A stretch of 37,384 nt of DNA from a virus (IMGVR_UViG_3300020469_000110:1-37384); one strand, 5' to 3'. Positions 7,701 to 13,840 are shown, counted from the first letter of the stretch. The notes: generated from the letters alone by a model not told the origin. A program made the numbers and translations.

Positions 7701-8254
7701 ATATGAGTGACATCTTCACATCATTCTTTAGGTATGATTCAGGTGAAGCACAATCATTCCACGAATATTATTTACAGCAATCCATAGCGGGTAATGATGT
7801 GGCATTCTATACAGATTACTATCCAAAATCTGATAATGGTAGAGGACTTGGATTTAGATTGAAGATAAGAGTATCCAGACAAGACTATTATGTTGCAACA
7901 GATACATATAAGTTTGAAAATTATGGTTGGTTTGGTAATGTAAGTATCTCTCAGGTATTCTCATATGGAAAAGGATATGAAGCATCACAACAAATACAGG
8001 TACAATGGCCACCAAATCAATTACAATATACAAATGGTAACGAACCAGCATCACCGTTCTTCCCAAAACAAATTAACTTACCAAAGAAAGTTTTAGTTCG
8101 TGATGCTACAAGTGGTAGATTTAAGAGGAATGCACGCTATGCCATTTATCAATTGATGCACGACAAATCAAGTCAGTTGTGGTATAGTAATCAAAATAGC
8201 TTCGCACCACATCAAATGAAGTGGTTCGACCTTATCATACAGGAGACTGATTAA
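4712..8254 (+). CDS. Large putative virion or fibre protein, DUF4114-like domain
   Basis: This is a 1180-residue protein without a signal peptide. Residues about 5-190 are acidic and Cys-containing. About 190-310 is Ser/Thr/Gly-rich and beta-sandwich-like. At about 345-430 there are two copies of a short aromatic repeat seen in DUF5648-type modules (AVYKAYSSINTDTMLTTDPA and PLYRYYSQSSQDHIYTLTP). At about 450-600 the blocks LGWYVTDANDNP, LGFFMIPDGDNRG and NGDNDYDDMKMSYRV fit a DUF4114-like, calcium-binding-type fold. The C-terminal half is beta-rich with no recognised family. A late-promoter motif lies at 4683-4689, and AGGAG at 4694-4698 is 13 nt from the ATG. A surface or adsorption role is inferred from size, composition and late expression. 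Domain calls are by eye. Confidence 0.7.
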   Translation: MGNNAWFEQNCDPDDNPNEVEQVASGGGDVNRDPAGNPSPNTINAVLENLIGHCYGEQSIATPNFGADLDADDANEFFLDWEGILDVLDGYGADIPSMGKVKVVFDDQDDPTGARVCYNAYGEEIVCPDNRDVDIENCIKNFLDCQLKPFAGGAWKPPQADCENFFATGMFGTSNKICVRNCVPERMAIYQHTIGTLTATATFSDKNTITVSGTGTCLVTLEHYWKDQQYVAGTAVDTISVGSFSSTRTGTRGKNTQTIELAVGTHNISYSGLHPTGGYNIEVNNQYGSNKTIVFRDGHDTDVNARFSILSSGTPTNHTYQVESATPPGYITGGIHFYGLPNGEARGAVAVYKAYSSINTDTMLTTDPAGEAANMNAMGFGQADILFYGFLDASDMISTLAEGEQSAPLYRYYSQSSQDHIYTLTPIGGTPILANIDLGYYDLLDEAETYLNIDFEFRRGGAGYDNTLGWYVTDANDNPVHGRVIVENATDASGKLTYKIPAAELNQYIPCKLGFFMIPDGDNRGTSKGDAVTFSTLNDGWRINQSTSAEQNYTFFSERRLNSGDKAMTRWPDRCWQYWEDLLNGDNDYDDMKMSYRVQYGDSEYLYEGIQCFVYKENATPEYQTITTVKDCENQVFDKMITNMSMTRTECGRIDEEYGCAECLGTISAKENNVQTLTALKSATLTLRSHGGMTGGWGDCTEFTWSLDKNGTQLIQKRTPIQAWGRIGEVIYSFSVVRGDRITFNLETINSGHFNGRVLPNMAIRDEGSGEYQGIWEITLNTQAAPYRNQHPSQNDGNLVTHEPTEFCGLPYTIQLFNWKTDETKSNYTTVLSNKVVQSNTLQIRGDDVAKLNVIGKNGDLITRRQTGDTGYITTTGDNGMVVKLKWTVHDATAGETDWELESVIDYGRGGFFVNDEFNLFIGQQETTKSLYYPPVYLGVKVTGINDIECPSGGSTAGVIQDIAMEATYSRAESTPRQLEIKMVDNRVLQSNEFVLNMSDIFTSFFRYDSGEAQSFHEYYLQQSIAGNDVAFYTDYYPKSDNGRGLGFRLKIRVSRQDYYVATDTYKFENYGWFGNVSISQVFSYGKGYEASQQIQVQWPPNQLQYTNGNEPASPFFPKQINLPKKVLVRDATSGRFKRNARYAIYQLMHDKSSQLWYSNQNSFAPHQMKWFDLIIQETD

Positions 8255-8526
8255 TGACAGATTTTTGGGATCGTAAACTCTTAAAGACACAACAGGAACT
8301 GAAGGCAATTCAGTCTGGTTTGAAGAGAGCGAAGGGAGATCGTAAAGAAATGGCAAAGCAATTAAAGAAAACCAAGAGGTATTTCAGATCTTCTTTAGCA
8401 GAGGTTGCAAGATTGGACAATTCAATATATAATGTTAAGGAACAAACACACGATGCCGATGCAGGAAAACTTGGACAAGAAACAGAGAGGATTGACTCTA
8501 CTGATAGAGAGTCTACACAAAGCTGA
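8254..8526 (+). CDS. Small coiled-coil protein, unknown
   Basis: This 90-residue, Lys/Glu-rich protein shows heptad-like helix over residues 5-55 (KLLKTQQELKAIQSGLKRAK and on). Its ATG shares one base with the stop of the large structural gene, and AGGAG at 8241-8245 lies 8 nt upstream, a good start. It may be a partner or chaperone of that protein. Its last 74 nt are overlapped by another gene in a different frame. Confidence 0.65.
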   Translation: MTDFWDRKLLKTQQELKAIQSGLKRAKGDRKEMAKQLKKTKRYFRSSLAEVARLDNSIYNVKEQTHDADAGKLGQETERIDSTDRESTQS

Positions 8527-8638
8527 TCCCAAGTTAAGATCTTGTGCTTACAATCAAGACTGCTTTAATGAATTAATGTTCTATAGAGATGAGATGATTG
8601 ATCACGCTCATAAACTCTTAAGGGAACTGGATAGTTGA
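8453..8638 (+). CDS. Small helical protein, 61 aa, unknown
   Basis: The ORF overlaps the end of the coiled-coil gene by 74 nt in another frame. ATG 8453 is chosen because AAGGA lies 11 nt upstream; upstream TTG and ATG codons would lengthen it to 77 residues. The conserved-looking core is ESLHKADPKLRSCAYNQDC then FYRDEMIDHAHKLLRELD, which is helical with two Cys. It could be part of the same assembly unit as the two preceding genes. Function unknown. Confidence 0.55.
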   Translation: MPMQENLDKKQRGLTLLIESLHKADPKLRSCAYNQDCFNELMFYRDEMIDHAHKLLRELDS

Positions 8639-8670
8639 GCAATCATAGATACCAAAACGCAAGCAATAAG

Positions 8671-8838
8671 ATGGTCATATTTAAGTGTATGGCGAGAGAT
8701 TTTTGGATGGAAAAGGTTGTAATGCCATTTGAAACTATAGTATTTGATGCACCAACAGATGCTGACGTAGAAATCTATAGTTTAGATCAATCTCTCTGGA
8801 GACACTACAGAATTAATGAACTTGACAATATCTCGTAG
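8671..8838 (+). CDS. Small conserved-type cyanophage protein, unknown
   Basis: This 55-residue protein starts MVIFKCMARDFWMEKVVMPF. I chose ATG 8671 because the globular core begins there. A TTG at 8635 overlapping the preceding stop (TTGA), with AGGGA 9 nt upstream, is a credible longer start giving 67 residues. The block RDFWMEKVVMPFETIVFDAP looks like a compact beta-rich domain that I associate with small cyanophage proteins, without a known function. The -35 TTGACA of the next promoter lies inside its 3' end. Confidence 0.6.
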   Translation: MVIFKCMARDFWMEKVVMPFETIVFDAPTDADVEIYSLDQSLWRHYRINELDNIS

Positions 8839-8849
8839 TGTAGTATACT
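8822..8849 (+). promoter_or_regulatory. Sigma-70-type promoter TTGACA-16-TATACT
   Basis: A perfect -35 TTGACA (8822-8827), a 16-nt spacer and TATACT (8844-8849) make a strong host-type promoter inside and after the 3' end of the upstream gene. Expected start near 8856. It overlaps the late-type CTAAATA at 8848-8854. Confidence 0.65.
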
Positions 8850-8854
8850 AAATA
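8848..8854 (+). promoter_or_regulatory. Late-promoter motif CTAAATA overlapping sigma-70 -10
   Basis: CTAAATA shares two bases with the TATACT -10 element. The pair may let both the host sigma factor and the phage late machinery start at nearly the same place. Confidence 0.45.
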
Positions 8855-8883
8855 GCAATACAAAGGACTCGAAAGATCGTAAC

Positions 8884-8940
8884 CCTGCGTAGATTTAAAG
8901 ACACCCAAGTCGGGGTCGTCTCACATCCGCAGGATTTTTT
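8884..8940 (+). terminator. Structured leader with terminator-like hairpin and T-run
   Basis: CCTGCG (8884-8889) pairs with CGCAGG (8928-8933), enclosing an inner stem AGAC/GTCT with CCC/GGG (8899-8921), followed by six T (8935-8940). It lies within the 5' leader of the exported protein gene at 8963, so it looks like an attenuator rather than an end-of-operon terminator. GTCTC (8918-8922) could alternatively pair with GAGAC (8946-8950), which would break the hairpin. Confidence 0.55.
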
Positions 8941-8962
8941 CTTGCGAGACACAAAAACAAAA

Positions 8963-9319
8963 ATGATCAAATCAACAATCGCTGCCGTAGCAGCATCTCC
9001 ATTCCTCTTCGCTGGTGCAGCCTTTGCTGGTCCATACGTTAATTTGGAAGCAACAGGTTCATATCCTGACGGAGCATATACATCTGGTGGACTCGAAGCA
9101 GTCGTTGGATACGAAGGAACAACTGAAGGTGGAATTGGATTCTATGTATCTGGTGGTCCAACAGTGACTCACACAGAAACATCTGACGAGTTCGGTGATG
9201 TAGAATTCATTGGATACCTTGGTGGTTCTTATGATAAGTTCTATGGAGAACTATCTGGAGTAACTAACAACGATGACGTTGACTGGGGTGCTAAAGCAGG
9301 AGTTAAGTTCGTTTTCTAA
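8963..9319 (+). CDS. Small exported beta-barrel-like protein
   Basis: This 118-residue protein has a clear Sec signal peptide (MIKSTIAAVAAS to GAAFA, cleavage after about residue 22). The mature part is Gly/Tyr/Thr-rich with alternating strands (GGLEAVVGYEG, GIGFYVSGGP, KAGVKFVF) and ends in an aromatic Phe, as outer-membrane barrels do. I chose ATG 8963, since the signal peptide starts there; a TTG at 8942 would add an unlikely charged extension. It is preceded by a promoter and structured leader and followed by a terminator, so it is a single-gene unit. It probably acts in the host periplasm or outer membrane. Function unknown. Confidence 0.75.
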   Translation: MIKSTIAAVAASPFLFAGAAFAGPYVNLEATGSYPDGAYTSGGLEAVVGYEGTTEGGIGFYVSGGPTVTHTETSDEFGDVEFIGYLGGSYDKFYGELSGVTNNDDVDWGAKAGVKFVF

Positions 9320-9335
9320 GTAAAACTTGAACAAT

Positions 9336-9342
9336 CTAAATA
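9336..9342 (+). promoter_or_regulatory. CTAAATA motif before terminator
   Basis: CTAAATA lies 3 nt before a terminator stem and 46 nt before the glutaredoxin ATG. This is an odd position for a promoter and may be coincidental. Confidence 0.25.
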
Positions 9343-9345
9343 TCT

Positions 9346-9374
9346 GGGTGGAGGAGAAATCTCCACCCTTTTTA
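9346..9374 (+). terminator. Rho-independent terminator
   Basis: GGGTGGAG (9346-9353) and CTCCACCC (9361-9368) form a perfect 8-bp stem with a 7-nt loop, followed by TTTTTATT. It ends the exported-protein transcript. Confidence 0.92.
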
Positions 9375-9388
9375 TTGGTTTAATACCT

Positions 9389-9637
9389 ATGGCATCACCT
9401 AAAGCAACAACAATTTACACAAAAAATGGTTGTCCTTTTTGTACCAAAATAAAAGCAGTTTGGAATGAAAAAGGATGGGCATACAACGAGTACAAACTCG
9501 ATGAGAACTTCACAAGAGACCAGTTCTGGGGAGAGTTTGGAAACAGAGCAACGTTTCCACAACTTGTAATTGATGGAGAAAAAACTGGAGGTTGTAATGA
9601 AACCATTCAATTATTCAGAACTAGGGGAATATTATAA
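9389..9637 (+). CDS. grx: Glutaredoxin
   Basis: This 82-residue glutaredoxin has the dithiol active site CPFC (C15, C18) after the first strand (TTIYTKNG), a cis-Pro segment ATFPQLVIDG and the GSH-binding-type GG in EKTGGCNET. It reduces disulfides with glutathione and probably supplies electrons to ribonucleotide reductase during phage DNA synthesis, as T4 NrdC does. It follows a terminator, so it needs its own promoter, and none is obvious. No Shine-Dalgarno is seen before ATG 9389. Confidence 0.95.
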   Translation: MASPKATTIYTKNGCPFCTKIKAVWNEKGWAYNEYKLDENFTRDQFWGEFGNRATFPQLVIDGEKTGGCNETIQLFRTRGIL

Positions 9638-9645
9638 ACAACCTA

Positions 9646-9651
9646 TATAAT
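9646..9651 (+). promoter_or_regulatory. Possible -10 element TATAAT
   Basis: TATAAT sits 23 nt before ATG 9675 with no matching -35. It may start the operon of small genes leading to thyX and phoH. Weak evidence. Confidence 0.3.
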
Positions 9652-9674
9652 GTAACTAAAATAGGAGAGAAAGT

Positions 9675-9914
9675 ATGCAGGACATACTGAACATTTTGTA
9701 CACTTACTCACTATTCGGAGCGTTCCTCCTTGGTTGTGTGGTTGCCTTTACTTTCAAAGGATACCTAGATGAGTACATCGAAAACGCAGCATACGCTAAA
9801 CAACTGGTTCATCCTGAGATGTTAGATGACGATGGTAGAATAGATCTTGAAACAGAACTATTGTACTTGCGAACTGATAACATTGATGTTACACTAGATG
9901 AGGATGAAGACTAA
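9675..9914 (+). CDS. Small single-pass membrane protein, unknown
   Basis: This 79-residue protein has one transmembrane segment near the N-terminus (about residues 9-28, YTYSLFGAFLLGCVVAFTF) and an acidic C-terminal tail ending DVTLDEDED. AGGAGA at 9663-9668 lies 6 nt before the ATG, a strong start. It stands first in a co-directional run through DUF1825. I do not know its function; it is likely an inner-membrane protein with a cytoplasmic acidic tail. Confidence 0.75.
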   Translation: MQDILNILYTYSLFGAFLLGCVVAFTFKGYLDEYIENAAYAKQLVHPEMLDDDGRIDLETELLYLRTDNIDVTLDEDED

Positions 9915-9929
9915 ATTTCATTAATTATT

Positions 9930-10370
9930 ATGGCAATGAAACTTTTAATCTCTGAGGTTCTTCAGAAAGCACACAATGCTAAGACGAAAGCAGAGAAGAT
10001 TAAAATACTAAAAGAGAATAATAGTCAAGCACTAAGGTCATTATTCATATGGAATTATGATGACAGTGTTATTTCTATTGTTCCAGAAGGTGAGGTACCT
10101 TACACACCTAACGAAGCACCTATCGGTACTGAACACACACGTCTTGAATTAGAAGCACGTAAACTATTCTACTTTGTACAAGGTGGTGCTGATAATATCT
10201 CTAGAATGCAGAGAGAGAATATGTTTATTCAGATGCTAGAAGGTCTGTACAAAGACGAAGCAGAAGTTCTTTGTGCTGTTAAAGATAAAGCATTGAATAA
10301 AAAGTATCGTATTACTAAAGCAACAGTTCAAGAAGCATTCCCAGAAATTAACTGGGGTGCTAGATCATAA
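9930..10370 (+). CDS. Conserved-type phage protein (DUF6433-like), unknown
   Basis: This 146-residue soluble, mostly helical protein starts MAMKLLISEVLQKAHNAKTK (the second Met is also possible) and ends PEINWGARS. The block ELEARKLFYFVQGG then MQRENMFIQMLEGLYKDEA is reminiscent of the DUF6433 proteins of T4-like marine phages. No enzyme motif is seen. It is followed directly by the next ATG with no gap, suggesting co-translation. The family name is from memory and tentative. Confidence 0.7.
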   Translation: MAMKLLISEVLQKAHNAKTKAEKIKILKENNSQALRSLFIWNYDDSVISIVPEGEVPYTPNEAPIGTEHTRLELEARKLFYFVQGGADNISRMQRENMFIQMLEGLYKDEAEVLCAVKDKALNKKYRITKATVQEAFPEINWGARS

Positions 10371-10655
10371 ATGATAATTTTAAAAGAAGATTGCCCTAAA
10401 GAAGAGGGTAATGACAGAACGTTACCTTATTCTGCATACGTTGTAGAGTATAAGGACAAAGATGGAGGACTACACTACGACATTAGTTTGTCTGATAGTG
10501 CAGTAGAACTCTTTGATCATTACTATGATAAATTTAAAAAAGATTTTATAAGATTCTTTCAATCAGAAGGGAGGGCGAATCCAAAACTATGGAAAAATCC
10601 AGCAGACAAACCCAAAGAAGGGGAGCAGAGAAAGAGAAGACGAAGACAAGGGTGA
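10371..10655 (+). CDS. Small basic-tailed protein, unknown
   Basis: This 94-residue ORF abuts the preceding stop. The body (YSAYVVEYKDKDGGLHYDIS) is beta-like, then comes a helix FDHYYDKFKKDFIRFF. The C-terminal 25 residues are Lys/Arg-rich, ending RKRRRRQG, suggesting nucleic-acid binding. Not recognised. Position among replication and nucleotide genes fits a DNA-related accessory role, which is inference only. Confidence 0.65.
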   Translation: MIILKEDCPKEEGNDRTLPYSAYVVEYKDKDGGLHYDISLSDSAVELFDHYYDKFKKDFIRFFQSEGRANPKLWKNPADKPKEGEQRKRRRRQG

Positions 10656-10657
10656 TA

Positions 10658-10873
10658 ATGGATAATCCCATATATAATTTTAAGGACAAGAAACCTAAAG
10701 ATGTAGTTACCGAAGAACAAGTAGGTAAGTTCATCGGGATTTATATATTAGGTCCTTTAGTCGTTATGTTATGTTGGAACTTTGTTATGCCTTACATTTT
10801 CGGACTGAAAGCGATCAACTATCTGCACGCAGCAGCACTCCTTATTATTTCTAGATTCATTACACTTAAATGA
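10658..10873 (+). CDS. Small two-helix membrane protein, unknown
   Basis: This 71-residue protein starts MDNPIYNFKDKKPKDVVTEE, then two hydrophobic segments, about residues 25-46 (IGIYILGPLVVMLCWNFVM) and about 53-67 (LHAAALLIISRF). ATG 10658 is preferred over ATG 10589, which would overlap the previous gene by 67 nt and add a highly charged tail. It ends in an ATGA overlap with thyX. Function unknown. Confidence 0.65.
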   Translation: MDNPIYNFKDKKPKDVVTEEQVGKFIGIYILGPLVVMLCWNFVMPYIFGLKAINYLHAAALLIISRFITLK

Positions 10874-11574
10874 AAGTTTGTCTACAATCCGTCACTCCTG
10901 ACGCTGAAAAAACTATTGGTTACATTGCTAGAGTATCTAATCCTAACAACCAAGACAACCCAAAGGTTGAAAAGTTATTAGAGTATTGTATCAAGCACGG
11001 TCACTGGTCTATCTTTGAGCAAGCACATATGACTCTACAGATAGATACTAATAGAGGTATCGCTGCACAGATACTAAGACATAGATCATTTACTTTCCAA
11101 GAATTTAGTCAGAGATATGCTGACACAAATTTGTTAGCAACTAATATTCCTGTACCAGAATTGAGGAGACAGGATTCAAAGAACAGACAGAATAGTATCG
11201 ATGATATCCCCGAAGAACAAACAGAAGTTTTACAAAGACAAATTGAAAAGTATTTCGCTGAAGGAATTGATTTATATAATGAACTACTCCGTGAGGGGAT
11301 TGCGAAGGAGTGTGCGAGATTTGTTCTTCCTCTAGCAACTCCAACTAAAATTTATATGACTGGTAGTGCAAGATCTTGGATACATTATATTAATTTACGT
11401 ACTGCTAATGGTACACAGAAAGAACATATGGATATAGCAAAACTGTGTAGAGATCATTTTATATGTAATTTCCCATCCACATCTAAAGCATTGGGGTGGT
11501 GCCCAGAAGTAGAAGACTGTGATTGCAATGACGATTACTGGAATGACTTACAACCTTGTTTACGAATAGACTAA
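10870..11574 (+). CDS. thyX: FAD-dependent thymidylate synthase
   Basis: ThyX makes dTMP from dUMP using 5,10-methylene-THF and NADPH with FAD. The signature R70-H71-R72-SFTFQEFSQRY is the RHR(x)7S motif, with the catalytic Ser in FSQRY. A later block FVLPLATPTKIYMTGSARSW and INLRTANGTQKEHM gives the dUMP and FAD contacts typical of the family. Its 234 residues are normal length. Its start overlaps the previous stop (ATGA). Its folate substrate is what the glycine cleavage system produces, which links it to the gcvP in this window. The short acidic, Cys-containing tail (EDCDCNDDYW) is unusual. Confidence 0.97.
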   Translation: MKVCLQSVTPDAEKTIGYIARVSNPNNQDNPKVEKLLEYCIKHGHWSIFEQAHMTLQIDTNRGIAAQILRHRSFTFQEFSQRYADTNLLATNIPVPELRRQDSKNRQNSIDDIPEEQTEVLQRQIEKYFAEGIDLYNELLREGIAKECARFVLPLATPTKIYMTGSARSWIHYINLRTANGTQKEHMDIAKLCRDHFICNFPSTSKALGWCPEVEDCDCNDDYWNDLQPCLRID

Positions 11575-11578
11575 CCTC

Positions 11579-11601
11579 TGCTATACTAACTCTACTATAC
11601 T
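11579..11601 (+). promoter_or_regulatory. Promoter-like repeat CTATACTAA twice
   Basis: TGCTATACT (11579-11587, extended -10) has a weak -35 TTTACG 17 nt upstream, and a second TATACT lies at 11596-11601. The 9-mer CTATACTAA occurs twice. It precedes ATG 11608 and may drive the phoH region. Confidence 0.45.
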
Positions 11602-11607
11602 AAACCA

Positions 11608-11838
11608 ATGCCATCATACGATTTTAAAAACAAAAAAACAGGAGAGATCATAGAACTTAGAATGTCTATGAACGACCTTGATAAATATAAGGAAGACAAT
11701 CCTGATATGGAGAGGTATTTTGGTAATCAAGCACCAGCAACGATGTATGGTAAACCAAAACAAACTCAGGCATTCAAAGAAGTAATGTCTAAGATTCAAG
11801 CAGATCACCCAAGAGCAAATCTCTCTAACTATACATAA
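11608..11838 (+). CDS. Small conserved-type protein before phoH, unknown
   Basis: This 76-residue protein starts MPSYDFKNKKTGEIIELRMS. The N-terminal strand pattern recalls FmdB-type zinc ribbons, but no Cys are present, so any ribbon is degenerate. The middle MNDLDKYKEDNPDMERYF is helical. The stop overlaps the phoH ATG by one base, so the two are co-translated. Function unknown. Confidence 0.65.
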   Translation: MPSYDFKNKKTGEIIELRMSMNDLDKYKEDNPDMERYFGNQAPATMYGKPKQTQAFKEVMSKIQADHPRANLSNYT

Positions 11839-12590
11839 TGCCACAACGTAAACGCAAGACCCCAGTTCCATCGGGGATGAGTGCGAAGCAGATGAAGAGA
11901 CGGAAACCTATTAGTATCGATCATTTAAAAACGATTGAACCACTAACAACCAACCAAGAACTTGTGTTTAAATCATATGCTAAAGGACAGCATTTGGTTT
12001 TACACGGTGCTGCTGGTACAGGTAAAACTTTTATCAGTTTATACTTAGCATTGCAGCAAGTTCTTGATGAAGGTAATCCATATGACAAAGTTTATATGGT
12101 ACGTTCTCTAGTGCCTACAAGAGAGATTGGTTTCTTACCAGGTGATCACGAAGACAAGTCAAACCTATATCAAATTCCATATAAGAATATGGTCAGGTAT
12201 ATGTTTGAAATGCCTACAGATAATGACTTTGAAATGTTATATGATAACTTGAAGACTCAAGAAACTATTTCATTTTGGTCTACAAGTTTTATAAGAGGTA
12301 CAACCTTTGACAATGCTGTTATAATTGTAGATGAGTTCAGTAACTTGAATTTCCACGAATTAGATTCCATCATCACTAGAGTTGGAACTAATTGTAGAAT
12401 TATTTTCTCAGGAGACGTTGCACAATCTGATCTGTTAAAACAGAATGAAAGAACAGGTATCTTAGATTTTATGCAAATCCTACAAGCACTACAGTCTTTT
12501 GACATTGTTGAGTTTGGTCTCGATGATATCGTTAGATCAGGTCTTGTAAAAGAGTATTTAATTTCCAAAATAAACTTAGGATTTGGTTAA
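11838..12590 (+). CDS. phoH: PhoH-like ATPase
   Basis: This 250-residue single-domain P-loop ATPase of the PhoH family has Walker A GAAGTGKT at about residue 57 and Walker B AVIIVDEF around residue 163. Further conserved blocks are VYMVRSLVPTREIGFLPGD and RIIFSGDVAQSDL. The basic N-terminus (MPQRKRKTPVPSG) may bind nucleic acid. PhoH genes are common in marine phages; they belong to a phosphate-stress regulon in bacteria, but their phage role is unresolved. It is one-base coupled on both sides, with a RecB-type nuclease following, which fits an RNA or DNA processing role. Confidence 0.95.
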   Translation: MPQRKRKTPVPSGMSAKQMKRRKPISIDHLKTIEPLTTNQELVFKSYAKGQHLVLHGAAGTGKTFISLYLALQQVLDEGNPYDKVYMVRSLVPTREIGFLPGDHEDKSNLYQIPYKNMVRYMFEMPTDNDFEMLYDNLKTQETISFWSTSFIRGTTFDNAVIIVDEFSNLNFHELDSIITRVGTNCRIIFSGDVAQSDLLKQNERTGILDFMQILQALQSFDIVEFGLDDIVRSGLVKEYLISKINLGFG

Positions 12591-13255
12591 TGTTTAATAT
12601 GGTGGGACCTCCTGTCCCTTTGACTGAAATGAAAGCAGTTACTAAGGAAAAACACCGTCTTTATGAGGTTGGTGAAGGTAAATGGTACCCATCTGTTACT
12701 ACAGTTACAGGTCACAAGAAAGTTAAAGACATCCTCCGTTGGAGGAAGAGAGTAGGTGAAGCAGAAGCTAATAAGATATCAGGTAGAGCAACAGCACGTG
12801 GCAATAAATTTCATTCTATGGTAGAATGTTATTTGAAGAACGAAGAAGTAAAATACGATGAGAAATCTCCACTAGCATATTTTATGTTTAAAACCGCTAA
12901 AGAGACCTTAAATCGTATTAATAACATTCATCTTCTAGAGTCACCCCTCTACTCTGATCATCTTATGATGGCAGGACGAGTTGATTGTATAGCAGAGTTT
13001 GATAACACTCTATCAGTCATCGACTTTAAAACATCTACTAAAGTTAAGAAGGAAGCGTGGATTGAAAACTATTTTGTACAAGAAACCGCATATGCAGTAA
13101 TGTATTACGAAAGATGTGGTGTTAAGGTAGATAAGATAGTTACTTTAATTGCAGTAGAAGATGGTTCTATGCAAGTCATTATTAAAGATGATCTTGATCA
13201 TTATTATCAACTATTAAAAACATACGTATCCGATTACTTCAAAACAATTAAATGA
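12590..13255 (+). CDS. RecB/PD-(D/E)XK family exonuclease
   Basis: This 221-residue nuclease has core residues D132 (AGRVDCIAEF) and D145-F-K147 (VIDFKTST), giving the D-x12-D-x-K signature, and Q164..Y168 (QETAY), the QxxxY motif of RecB-like and MGME1-like nucleases. An upstream H in RGNKFHSMVE is the fourth typical active-site residue. It probably acts as a DNA exonuclease in replication or recombination or in host DNA breakdown. It shares one base with the phoH stop and overlaps gp33 by ATGA. Confidence 0.85.
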   Translation: MFNMVGPPVPLTEMKAVTKEKHRLYEVGEGKWYPSVTTVTGHKKVKDILRWRKRVGEAEANKISGRATARGNKFHSMVECYLKNEEVKYDEKSPLAYFMFKTAKETLNRINNIHLLESPLYSDHLMMAGRVDCIAEFDNTLSVIDFKTSTKVKKEAWIENYFVQETAYAVMYYERCGVKVDKIVTLIAVEDGSMQVIIKDDLDHYYQLLKTYVSDYFKTIK

Positions 13256-13497
13256 AAGAATACAAAGACAAATTTATGACACAAGCAAAATTCTCAGGTA
13301 TGGTTGAGGAGATTGTAAAAAATAGCGATGGACTTACGAACTATATCGATGCTGTCATTGTTGTCTGTGAAGACTTGGACATTGAGGTTGATACTGTTAA
13401 TAAACTCATCTCAAAACCTCTGAAGGACAAAATTAAGTTTAATGCCCAAGAACTAAATTATGTTAAACGTACAAGTAGAGGAGTTCTCCCAATATGA
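13252..13497 (+). CDS. 33: Late transcription coactivator gp33-like
   Basis: This 81-residue protein resembles T4-type gp33 of cyanophages. The core YIDAVIVVCEDLDIEVD, then LKDKIKFNAQELNYVK, fits the helical domain that binds the RNA polymerase beta flap. With gp55 and the gp45 clamp, gp33 activates late promoters; the many CTAAATA sites here would be its targets. ATGA overlaps on both sides show tight coupling. gp55 and gp45 are not in the window. The call rests on the motif and context. Confidence 0.7.
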   Translation: MKEYKDKFMTQAKFSGMVEEIVKNSDGLTNYIDAVIVVCEDLDIEVDTVNKLISKPLKDKIKFNAQELNYVKRTSRGVLPI

Positions 13498-13832
13498 CCG
13501 ACCCATTCTATAAATCTCCCATCATAGGGCAAGAGATAAAAGAAATGGAACAACTTTATATGGATCTCGCAAGATTATCCATAGATTATCCTAAGATGGA
13601 TGATAACGGTAAATTAGATCATATTAATAGTACTATGACACTAATTGCCAAACAGAAAGTATTCTATGCTCGTCTCTGTTTATTATCTTCTGAAGATAAA
13701 GAAGCAGCAGAAATCAAGCATCATATAGATGAGATGTCTAAAATCTATGGCAATGGAAAGACTCTCCACGACTTACTTTCTTCAATGGAAGATAAGTTAA
13801 GAATGTTTAAAAAACAGCTTGACAAAGCCTAA
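13494..13832 (+). CDS. DUF1825 family protein
   Basis: This 112-residue helical protein matches DUF1825, a family of cyanobacteria and their phages. FYKSPIIGQEIKEMEQLY at the start, DYPKMDDNGKLDHI, KQKVFYARLCLLS and the C-terminal helix SSMEDKLRMFKKQLD follow the family pattern. The function is unknown. It overlaps gp33 by ATGA, so a role near late transcription is possible but unproven. Its stop TAA is part of the late motif CTAAATA before gp32. Confidence 0.8.
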   Translation: MTDPFYKSPIIGQEIKEMEQLYMDLARLSIDYPKMDDNGKLDHINSTMTLIAKQKVFYARLCLLSSEDKEAAEIKHHIDEMSKIYGNGKTLHDLLSSMEDKLRMFKKQLDKA

Positions 13833-13835
13833 ATA
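13829..13835 (+). promoter_or_regulatory. Late promoter motif CTAAATA before gp32
   Basis: It contains the DUF1825 stop TAA and ends 52 nt before the gp32 ATG, a longer leader than at most late genes here. Confidence 0.55.
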
Positions 13836-13840
13836 ATACG

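Noticed and set aside
8254-8638. Programmed frameshift joining the coiled-coil ORF and the next ORF
   Set aside because: The second ORF would need a +1 shift, no slippery site is evident in the overlap, and the second ORF has its own SD-like AAGGA. Overlapping genes explain it.
10589-10657. ATG 10589 as start of the small membrane protein
   Set aside because: It overlaps the previous gene by 67 nt and adds a highly charged segment that is a shadow of its Lys/Arg-rich tail. ATG 10658 gives a clean start.
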